A DNA stretch of 64,000 bases from Colwellia sp. 20A7 (lineage in GTDB: Bacteria > Pseudomonadota > Gammaproteobacteria > Enterobacterales > Alteromonadaceae), in contig NZ_CP047130.1 of assembly GCF_009832865.1 (NCBI RefSeq), positions 2,232,001-2,296,000 of the forward strand. The letters run 5' to 3'. Every line of letters starts with the position of its first letter. The first letter of the stretch is position 1. A program made the translations under genes and the position numbers. The notes beneath the pieces are model-generated. The model made no database searches, was not told the DNA's origin, and saw only the letters and a list, made by a program, of their open reading frames with translations. Positions 58,008-64,000 of the stretch are shown in pieces.

Positions 58008-58445
58008 ATGAAGAACGATGCTTTTTCAATTATCTCTCGATTTCATGTCGCAAGTATATCATTAGCCTTATTTTTAATACTCAGTATTGGAACTAAAACG
58101 CTTTACTCAATTTTGATAATGCATGAAACGATTAATATGCAAGCTTGGATGATGGTTACATGGAGTATTTGTGCAGTATGGTTACTTTTTTTTACTAAAG
58201 ATTGGATTGCTTATTACAAGTTATTTAAAAATTCTAATCATTTAATTAAAGATGAACGTTTTAAATATCATTCAAATAAAGCGACAAAGTTAGCCTTTAT
58301 TGCTTTAGTTATGAGTAATTTTTCTATATTGCTTGTTGATTCTTATATATATTCATTAAGTACAGTTTTTGCCTCCATATTTTCGTTGGTATTTGGTATT
58401 TCGGTCTATTTACTGGTTCATATTATTTTAGAATTACGAGAGTAG
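58008..58445 (+). CDS. DUF2178-like membrane protein
   Basis: The 145-residue protein has four membrane helices (about 15-35, 45-66, 95-112 and 118-140) and the central IKDERFKYHSNKATKLAF loop, which fits the DUF2178 pattern (DER...KA). Such genes typically sit next to a small XRE regulator, as here (8 bases to the next gene). AAGGAAAA precedes the ATG. Confidence 0.75.
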   Translation: MKNDAFSIISRFHVASISLALFLILSIGTKTLYSILIMHETINMQAWMMVTWSICAVWLLFFTKDWIAYYKLFKNSNHLIKDERFKYHSNKATKLAFIALVMSNFSILLVDSYIYSLSTVFASIFSLVFGISVYLLVHIILELRE

Positions 58446-58453
58446 GGATAAAA

Positions 58454-58666
58454 ATGGAACTATTCAATCAATTAAAAATACATCGAGCTATTCATAATTT
58501 AACACAAGCAGAGCTTGCTATAAAAGTAGGGGTAAGTAGAAAAACGATTAATACAGTAGAAAATGGTATATTTGTTCCATCAACCGTTTTAGCATTAAAA
58601 ATAGCTGAAGTATTAAATGTACCTGTAGAATCTATATTTTCACTAAAAATCGGTAGACTATCTTAA
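58454..58666 (+). CDS. Small XRE-family HTH regulator
   Basis: The 70-residue protein is a single HTH domain (LKIHRAIHNLTQAELAIKVG, then VSRKTINTVENGIFVPS, residues 7-43) of the Cro/CI type, close to the YozG-like group paired with DUF2178 membrane proteins. It probably controls its own operon. It is followed by a GST gene with TTG start 10 bases after the stop. Confidence 0.92.
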   Translation: MELFNQLKIHRAIHNLTQAELAIKVGVSRKTINTVENGIFVPSTVLALKIAEVLNVPVESIFSLKIGRLS

Positions 58667-58676
58667 GGAAATCCAA

Positions 58677-59276
58677 TTGAAAATTTATGCAGATAGTCAG
58701 TCAGGTAATTGTTATAAAGTAAAATTACTCACATCGCTTTTAGCTATTGAGCACGAATGGATCAATATCGATATCCTTGCGAACGAAACACTAACAGCGT
58801 CATTTTTAGAAAAGAATCCGAATGGAAAAATTCCATTGCTTGAGTTAGATGATGGTCGATTTTTATCAGAATCTAATGCCATTATCAATTATCTTGCTAC
58901 TGACTCCTTACTTATTCCCAAAAATAACTTTGATATTGCCAAAATACAGCAATGGCAATTTTTTGAACAGTACAGTCATGAGCCCTTTATTGCTGTAGCA
59001 AGGTTTATTGCTAAATACCTTGGTTTACCTGTAGATCGTAAAGCTGATTATGAATCAAAACAAGCGGGTGGTCACAAAGCGCTTAAAGTAATGGAAGCGC
59101 AATTACAAAAAACACCTTATTTGGTAGGTGATAATTTAACAACTGCTGATATCTCTCTTTATGGCTACACTCATGTTGCCCATGAAGGAGGGTTTGATTT
59201 AACTGAATACCCAGCAATTCAACAATGGATAAATAACATTCAAGCGCATCCTAACTATGTAAGCATGGAGTCATAA
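58677..59276 (+). CDS. Glutathione S-transferase family protein
   Basis: The 199-residue protein has the thioredoxin-like N-terminal domain (ADSQSGNCYKVKLLTSLL near 4-21; NPNGKIPLLELDDGRFLSES near 48-67 with the cis-Pro and Glu-Ser glutathione contacts) and the helical C-terminal domain (LTTADISLYGY near 155-165). The start is TTG with AAGGAA upstream. It overlaps the next gene by one base (TAATG), so it is coupled to the HAD gene. Confidence 0.9.
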   Translation: MKIYADSQSGNCYKVKLLTSLLAIEHEWINIDILANETLTASFLEKNPNGKIPLLELDDGRFLSESNAIINYLATDSLLIPKNNFDIAKIQQWQFFEQYSHEPFIAVARFIAKYLGLPVDRKADYESKQAGGHKALKVMEAQLQKTPYLVGDNLTTADISLYGYTHVAHEGGFDLTEYPAIQQWINNIQAHPNYVSMES

Positions 59277-59746
59277 TGATTGAGGTATACCTTTTTGATT
59301 GGGGAGATACTTTAATGGTCGATTTCCCGAGTGTTAGTGGAAAAATGTGTCATTGGGAAAAAGTAGAGGCGGTTTATGGCGCTAGAGAAGCATTAGAAAC
59401 ATTAGCTAAAACGGCACCAATATATATTGCGACAGGCGCAGCTGACTCCACTGAATTAGAAATTAAGTTAGCCTTTGAACGGGTTGGTTTAAGCCAATTT
59501 ATTACCGGCTCTTTTTGTCAAGAAAATGTAGGGTTTTTAAAAGGAAGTCCTGAATTTCTCTCATCTATTTTAAATAAACTCAATACGCCCTTAGCTAATA
59601 TAGCCATGGTTGGTGATAATTTTGAAAAAGATATTAAACCTGCAATAAACGCAGGAATTAAGCCTATTTGGTTTACACAAAAAAATATAGAAAATTCTCA
59701 CGATAATGTTAAAGTAATTAGTAAGTTAAGTGCTTTATACAAGTAA
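59276..59746 (+). CDS. HAD-superfamily hydrolase
   Basis: The 156-residue protein has HAD motif I DWGDTLMVD near residues 8-16 (nucleophile Asp then Asp), motif III Lys in FLKGSPEF near 98, and motif IV MVGDNFEKDIKPAINAG near 120-136. It is a phosphatase-like enzyme of unknown substrate. It overlaps the GST gene by one base. Confidence 0.9.
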   Translation: MIEVYLFDWGDTLMVDFPSVSGKMCHWEKVEAVYGAREALETLAKTAPIYIATGAADSTELEIKLAFERVGLSQFITGSFCQENVGFLKGSPEFLSSILNKLNTPLANIAMVGDNFEKDIKPAINAGIKPIWFTQKNIENSHDNVKVISKLSALYK

Positions 59747-59779
59747 GTATTTACAAGTAAACAACCACTGGGAGGATAA

Positions 59780-60160
59780 GTGAACTTAAATCAAGTTACA
59801 TTACCTGTTAACGATATGGAACTATCGACAAAATTTTATCGAAGTTTAGGTTTTACACAAATTGTTGATACGCCACATTATGCCCGCTTTGAGTGTCCCG
59901 AAGGTGGTGCAAGTTTTTCACTATTATTAGAAAAAGCTAAAATTACCAATAGTGCCGTCATTTATTTTGAACATGAAGCACTTGATAGCTGGGTTAATGA
60001 TTTAAAAGCTCGGGGGGTTAACGTTGACCAAGAGCCTACAGATCAAAGCTATTTATGGCGAGAAGCGATATTACACGATCCTTCAGGTAATAAAATAAAG
60101 CTATACTGGGCTGGAGAAAATCGCCTTCATCCACCTTGGCGTGTAGAAAAACGTAATTAA
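59780..60160 (+). CDS. VOC-family (glyoxalase-like) protein
   Basis: The 126-residue protein follows the VOC fold: LNQVTLPVNDMELSTKFYRS near 2-21, a mid-domain VIYFEHEALDSW and the metal-site-like ILHDPSGNKIKLYWAGE near 102-118. Whether it isomerises, cleaves or only binds a ligand is not known. The start is GTG with GGGAGGAT nine bases upstream. It follows the HAD gene in the same direction. Confidence 0.88.
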   Translation: MNLNQVTLPVNDMELSTKFYRSLGFTQIVDTPHYARFECPEGGASFSLLLEKAKITNSAVIYFEHEALDSWVNDLKARGVNVDQEPTDQSYLWREAILHDPSGNKIKLYWAGENRLHPPWRVEKRN

Positions 60161-60179
60161 CCATACAACAGGTAGTTAA

Positions 60180-60653
60180 ATGAACATTCAAATAGATAAT
60201 CTTGAAAGTACCGAAGTTATAAAGTTACTACAAGAACATCACGAAGATATGTTGCAGCATTCTCCGCCGGAAAGTGTTCATGCATTAGATTTATCTTCAT
60301 TAAAAGCACCAAACGTTACTTTTTTTACTGCTTGGATTAATGATCAATTAGCCGGGTGTGGCGCGTTGAAAAAGCTTGATAATAAGCATGTTGAACTTAA
60401 ATCGATGCGAACATCACCCCATTTTTTGAGAAGAGGCGTTGCCGCTAAGTTATTAACGCACATGTTAGCGATAGCGCAACAGGAATCGTTTACTAAAGTT
60501 AGCTTAGAAACAGGGACGAAAGCAGCATTTCTTCCGGCTCAGCAACTGTATAAAAATTTTGCCTTTAAAGAATGTAAGCCTTTTGCAGATTATCAAGAAG
60601 ATCCTTACAGTATGTTTTTAACAAAAGATCTCTCATCAGTTGTTACTCAGTAG
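60180..60653 (+). CDS. GNAT-family N-acetyltransferase (YsnE-like)
   Basis: The 157-residue protein has MLQHSPPESVHALDLSSLK near 24-42, the acetyl-CoA loop RTSPHFLRRGVAAKLLTHML near 77-96, and LETGTKAAFLPAQQLYKNFAF near 108-128. This layout fits the YsnE/YhhY-like group. It lies 19 bases after the VOC gene, so the two may be co-transcribed. Confidence 0.9.
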   Translation: MNIQIDNLESTEVIKLLQEHHEDMLQHSPPESVHALDLSSLKAPNVTFFTAWINDQLAGCGALKKLDNKHVELKSMRTSPHFLRRGVAAKLLTHMLAIAQQESFTKVSLETGTKAAFLPAQQLYKNFAFKECKPFADYQEDPYSMFLTKDLSSVVTQ

Positions 60654-60755
60654 CAATTGTTCGTGATAAATCATTAACTAAGTATTAGGTGCTCAGTAGT
60701 TTATCTAATCAATATTCATGCCTAAGTAAGGCTTTATACTCATAAGGGAGCGCTC

Positions 60756-61361
60756 GTGTTTCAAAATATTGCGATTTATTCAGGCTTAATTGCAAGTGTC
60801 TGGATTTTAATTGGTGTGTATGTCGCAAGTTGTTTTTATACTGATTACAGCCATTCTAAACAATTTTGTAGTGAACTTGGTGCAACGGGTAGCCCAACTC
60901 AAAAATTATCACCGTTAATTAATAATTACCCTTTAGGCGTTTTATTTTGCTTGTTTGGCTGGTATCTAGTGAGTATTCCAAACGTATCAATATTAATAAA
61001 CATAACAGGATGGCTTGTGATTACTCATGGTATCGGCACCTGGGTTGCAGGATACTTCCCAATGGATGCAGATCCCTTTACTAAGAATCCAACGCTTTAT
61101 TGTAAAATACATTCTTGGGCGGGTTTTATTATGTTACTTTCATTAGTTATAGCGCCAATATTAGTTGTTGTAAGTCCAACCACTGAACTTATCCCTTTGC
61201 ATTTTAAAATTTTTTCCGTTGTTTCTGTATTTGCTGCTGTGTATTATTTATTTGTAATGGCTAGCGCCGTTCGCACTCAAACTAATCCAGGCATTTATCA
61301 ACGTATTTCTTATGGTTTTCAATTGCTTTGGTTAAGTGTATTTTCTTTAGTTTTAGCATAA
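60756..61361 (+). CDS. DUF998-family membrane protein
   Basis: The 201-residue protein has six membrane helices and the DUF998 features CSELGATGSPTQKLSPLINN near 37-56 and GYFPMDADPF near 104-113. The function is unknown; the family may bind heme-like or lipid ligands. The start is GTG with AAGGGAG upstream. Confidence 0.85.
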   Translation: MFQNIAIYSGLIASVWILIGVYVASCFYTDYSHSKQFCSELGATGSPTQKLSPLINNYPLGVLFCLFGWYLVSIPNVSILINITGWLVITHGIGTWVAGYFPMDADPFTKNPTLYCKIHSWAGFIMLLSLVIAPILVVVSPTTELIPLHFKIFSVVSVFAAVYYLFVMASAVRTQTNPGIYQRISYGFQLLWLSVFSLVLA

Positions 61362-61441
61362 ATTTAAATTACAGCGATTTCTTTCGCTAACAGGTATATC
61401 AACCGACATTGAGTCTTATATTTTAATTGGAGAGGATCAAA

Positions 61442-61822
61442 ATGAACAGTAAACGTCATGGCCTATCAATAGGTATGGAAAGAGCCGACAAGGATTTTTT
61501 TCTTTTTATTAAGGCTCAAGGCAAACTAACCCATAAAGATTATGAAATAATCACGCCATTTATTGAATCTATGTTAATTCAAGTAAAAACCCCAACTGTA
61601 AACGTTTTATTTGACGGAACAGAATTAGCGGGTTGGGAGTTAAGAGCTGCTTGGGATGATTTAAAACTTGGTTTAAAACACGGTAATAGTTTTAACAAGG
61701 TGGCTCTTTATGGAAATAAAAAATGGCAAGAATTCTCAGTAAAAGTCGCTGACTGGTTTATTTCAGGTGACATTAAATACTTTGAAAATGAAAACGATGC
61801 CATTACTTGGCTTAATGAATAA
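61442..61822 (+). CDS. SpoIIAA-like/STAS-type protein
   Basis: The 126-residue protein resembles the SpoIIAA-like family: FFLFIKAQGKLTHKDYEIIT near residues 20-39, VLFDGTELAGWELRAAWDDLKLG near 58-80, and KVALYGNKKWQEF near 90. The start is set at the ATG at 61442 because GGAGAGGA lies just upstream; an upstream TTG (61427) would place the Shine-Dalgarno inside the gene. The family is thought to bind lipid-like ligands. It lies 32 bases before the next membrane-protein gene. Confidence 0.85.
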   Translation: MNSKRHGLSIGMERADKDFFLFIKAQGKLTHKDYEIITPFIESMLIQVKTPTVNVLFDGTELAGWELRAAWDDLKLGLKHGNSFNKVALYGNKKWQEFSVKVADWFISGDIKYFENENDAITWLNE

Positions 61823-61854
61823 TATGAATACCACTTTAGTGGTTTGGAATTAAT

Positions 61855-62451
61855 GTGTTTAAAAAAGATCACAATACAATAGCCTTTAACCCTAAACATA
61901 AAACACACGGGGAATCACTGTTAAAATTTCTAGCCTTGATATCCATCATTGTTGCCTACTTTTTGTATATGAGTTGGAAATATGATGCTTCTACTGGTTT
62001 AGGCGTTTCTATATTAACCTGGAGCTTCTTTGTTTTATGTACGCCAGTTGCTGACGGCGGCTTTATTCTCGCTTTCCCCATTCGATTACTTTTTAAAGTT
62101 AAAATGGCATATACGCAAATAGTGCTTTGGTTTATGGCTATTGCTCTTAATATTTTTTATATGGCATCTAGTCCAGACACTTATGATTTAACGTTTATAA
62201 CAAGGTTACTCAACCATATTCTATCAGAGCCATATCCTTATTGGAGTATTCTAATAATCAGTGCATTAGGTACTTTCTTATCAATATACTTTGGCGATGA
62301 AATGATGGATGTTGCTTCTCATGCAGAGCGTAAAAATAACCATCGTCACGGGGCAAAGTATCGAACGTTATTAGTACTAGGACTTGGCATTTTAACCGTA
62401 GTTGCTTATTACTACTTACTCAGTAGTTTAAACGTCGTATTACCTCAATAG
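61855..62451 (+). CDS. Integral membrane protein of unknown function
   Basis: The 198-residue protein has about five membrane helices (about 23-40, 48-72, 82-100, 125-145 and 170-190) and the motif TPVADGGFILAFPIRLLF near 63-80, plus a His-rich loop HAERKNNHRHGAKYR near 157-171. I do not recognise the family. The start is GTG at 61855. It may be co-transcribed with the SpoIIAA-like gene. Confidence 0.75.
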   Translation: MFKKDHNTIAFNPKHKTHGESLLKFLALISIIVAYFLYMSWKYDASTGLGVSILTWSFFVLCTPVADGGFILAFPIRLLFKVKMAYTQIVLWFMAIALNIFYMASSPDTYDLTFITRLLNHILSEPYPYWSILIISALGTFLSIYFGDEMMDVASHAERKNNHRHGAKYRTLLVLGLGILTVVAYYYLLSSLNVVLPQ

Positions 62452-62524
62452 TCACTATGGTTAAAATACGTAAAACATAAATATTATTACTTTGTTATAA
62501 CGCGATATATAGAAGGGTGGTTAA

Positions 62525-63304
62525 TTGGAATTTGCTAATATATCTATAGAATTATTATCACTGTTATTTTTAGTTGCAGTAGTCGCGGGTTTAATTGATA
62601 CCTTAGCTGGCGGGGGCGGACTTATTTCTATACCTGCCCTAATTTTAAGTGGTGTTCCACCATTAACCGCTTTAGGCACTAATAAACTTCAAGGCAGTAT
62701 GGGAACGGCAACCGCAACCTATATGATGATAAAAAATAGAAGAATTAAATGGGAGCATGTTAAACCTTTAATGTTAATGGCTTTTGTTGGTGCTACTTTT
62801 GGCACCATCACAGTACAGTTTATAAATACTGACGTTTTGTCGTTTGTTATTCCTATCGTACTTATCTTTATTGCCATATATTTTCTTTTTTCACCTAACC
62901 CAACTAAACATGATGGTAAATCTTCAGTGTCGTATGGGAAGTACAAAAATATTATTGTGCCTTTAATCGGTTATTATGATGGCATGTTTGGTCCTGGTAC
63001 GGGATCTTTCTTTGCGTTATCGGGTGTTTCATGTCGAGGACATGATTTAATTTCTTCTACGGCTATTGCCAAATCGTTAAATTTTGCGACGAATATTGCC
63101 TCTTTAATCGTATTTCTAATCGCAGGTCATATTGTTTGGGTAATTGGTATAACTATGATGATTGGCCAAATTCTGGGCGCATGGGCAGGCTCTCATTGCC
63201 TATTCAAAATCAATCCTGCTTATCTAAGAGCGATTGTTGTTGTTATGTGCAGTAGTATGCTATTAAAATATGCGGATTCAATGGGTTGGCTGAATTATGG
63301 ATAA
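62525..63304 (+). CDS. TSUP-family (TauE/SafE) transporter
   Basis: The 259-residue protein has about eight membrane helices with the two family motifs AGLIDTLAGGGGLISIPALI near 21-40 and GYYDGMFGPGTGSFFAL near 148-164. Such proteins export sulphite, sulphonates or similar anions. The start is TTG with AAGGGTGG upstream. Neighbours give no substrate hint. Confidence 0.92.
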   Translation: MEFANISIELLSLLFLVAVVAGLIDTLAGGGGLISIPALILSGVPPLTALGTNKLQGSMGTATATYMMIKNRRIKWEHVKPLMLMAFVGATFGTITVQFINTDVLSFVIPIVLIFIAIYFLFSPNPTKHDGKSSVSYGKYKNIIVPLIGYYDGMFGPGTGSFFALSGVSCRGHDLISSTAIAKSLNFATNIASLIVFLIAGHIVWVIGITMMIGQILGAWAGSHCLFKINPAYLRAIVVVMCSSMLLKYADSMGWLNYG

Positions 63305-63377
63305 TGAAATCAATCAAATTATTAACGTTAAGCCATTAAACGTGGTTTATTTTAACTTAAATGATAGAGAGTAAACC

Positions 63378-63794
63378 ATGAACAATATTCAATATCCTAT
63401 TAAAGGCGCTTGCCAATGTGGCGGCGTTACCTATGAACTGCTAGAGCCACCTTTGATGGTCATTGCGTGCCATTGTATCGAATGTCAAAAATTATCGACT
63501 AGTGCATTTAGCATTACTGCTATGGTAAAAACTGACACTGTTATATTTAAGGGAGAAATGAAAGATTGGAGTCGTCTTGCTGATAGTGGGAATGTCAGTG
63601 CAGCTAAATTTTGTGTTACCTGTGGTAATCGAATTTATCATTACGACCCGAAAGATCCAGAGAAATTAAAACTTAAACCCACTAATTTATCTGATACGCG
63701 TATTATAAATCCAACAGCGCATTTATGGGTTAGTGAGAAACAAGATTGGTTCCAAATTCCTGAAGGTGTAAAAACTTTTGAGTATCAAACTTAG
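63378..63794 (+). CDS. GFA-family zinc protein (second copy)
   Basis: The 138-residue protein has the GFA cysteines CQCGGVTYEL near 12-21, CHCIECQKLSTSAFSI near 31-46 and FCVTCGNRIYHY near 79-90. It is only distantly similar to the GFA protein at 53202, so they are not a recent duplication. The substrate is unknown. It converges on a partial gene at the right edge. Confidence 0.9.
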   Translation: MNNIQYPIKGACQCGGVTYELLEPPLMVIACHCIECQKLSTSAFSITAMVKTDTVIFKGEMKDWSRLADSGNVSAAKFCVTCGNRIYHYDPKDPEKLKLKPTNLSDTRIINPTAHLWVSEKQDWFQIPEGVKTFEYQT

Positions 63795-63821
63795 TTGCGC
63801 GAAATTGGTTTGCGATATGAA

Positions 63822-63859
63822 CCGTCTATTTATGCAGTTAACTAGTCATAAATAGACGG
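63822..63859. terminator. Long perfect hairpin between convergent genes
   Basis: Thirteen-base arms (CCGTCTATTTATG / CATAAATAGACGG) close a 12-base loop. It lies between the stops of the GFA gene and the edge gene. No clear T tract, but the position suggests a bidirectional terminator. Confidence 0.55.
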
Positions 63860-63881
63860 GGATTGTTGGAGAGTTATACGC

Positions 63882-64000
63882 TTATTGACGATTTAATATT
63901 TCAGAAAATAACGAGAATACTTTATTTGGGTTTGTTTTCTTACAAACCTTTATCGCAGGATATTCAGATGTTTTCACTAACTTACCAGCCCATTGTGCAT
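63882..64000 (-). CDS. C-terminal end of an unidentified gene (runs off the window)
   Basis: On the minus strand a frame is open from the right edge to a TAA at 63882, encoding AQWAGKLVKTSEYPAIKVCK followed by KTNPNKVFSLFSEILNRQ. The composition is protein-like and the stop is followed by a hairpin, as for a true gene end. Thirty-eight residues are too few to name a family. Confidence 0.5.
   Translation of the reverse strand, partial: AQWAGKLVKTSEYPAIKVCKKTNPNKVFSLFSEILNRQ

Noticed and set aside
53202..63794. An integron cassette array
   Set aside because: No repeated attC-type sites (GTTRRRY with complementary RYYYAAC) were found between the genes, and no integron integrase is present.

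Overview
The window is about 64 kb of AT-rich chromosome from a gammaproteobacterium. The gene orders recC-recB-recD, infA-ate-aat-trxB, ald/lrp-ftsK-lolA-rarA-crcB-serS and the protein sequences point to the Alteromonadales, most likely a Colwellia-like marine bacterium. This is an inference from family resemblance only. No rRNA, tRNA, CRISPR array, prophage or intact insertion sequence was found.

Layout. 1-7.9 kb: the 3' part of recC, then recB and recD in one overlapping operon (RecBCD recombination nuclease). 7.9-13.6 kb: a DUF3087-like membrane protein, then on the minus strand infA, the two aminoacyl-tRNA-protein transferases of the N-end rule (ate/bpt and aat), trxB and ald, with lrp divergent from ald. 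13.7-20.3 kb: the core run ftsK-lolA-rarA-crcB-serS. 20.3-27.8 kb: a TlpA-like thioredoxin, an M14 carboxypeptidase, an alanine/glycine:cation symporter, a zinc-ribbon membrane protein, a YeaC-like protein and a 981-aa DUF349 protein. 28-31.4 kb: a frameshifted small membrane protein, ansA, and sppA broken by an in-frame TAA. 31.6-39.4 kb: a signalling island. 39.4-51.1 kb: an EamA transporter, repeat-rich DNA, a nitroreductase, asnS, bioB and bioC without bioF or bioD, an orphan HicB, an FtsZ paralogue broken by an in-frame TAA, an FGGY kinase and an esterase. 51.1-64 kb: an accessory run of short, mostly plus-strand single genes (DUF4242, Lrp/LysE pair, two GFA proteins, CBS + NrtS, GNATs, VOC, GST, HAD, DUF998, SpoIIAA-like, TSUP), including a frameshifted esterase.

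The most interesting part is the signalling island. A minus-strand operon (38170 to 32512) encodes a sigma54-dependent NtrC-type regulator with an intact GAFTGA motif, a 76-residue protein that is little more than a histidine-kinase dimerisation helix pair, a CHASE3 histidine kinase, a single-domain response regulator and a REC-HisKA-HATPase-REC-REC hybrid kinase. On each side lies a sigma54-type -24/-12 promoter: one for a divergent periplasmic BON-domain protein, the other for a small lipoprotein downstream of the operon. Upstream of both promoters, at the same distance (71-72 bp), is a GTAA-N3-TTAC dyad with a second dyad exactly 21 bp further out. I read this as a self-contained envelope-stress phosphorelay with two divergently placed target genes.

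A second theme is gene decay. Four otherwise well conserved genes carry single disabling lesions (two in-frame TAA codons, two frameshifts), a fifth is a 3' remnant, and the biotin cluster has lost its middle. Intergenic DNA carries several families of inverted-repeat elements, including three copies of a bipartite REP-like element.
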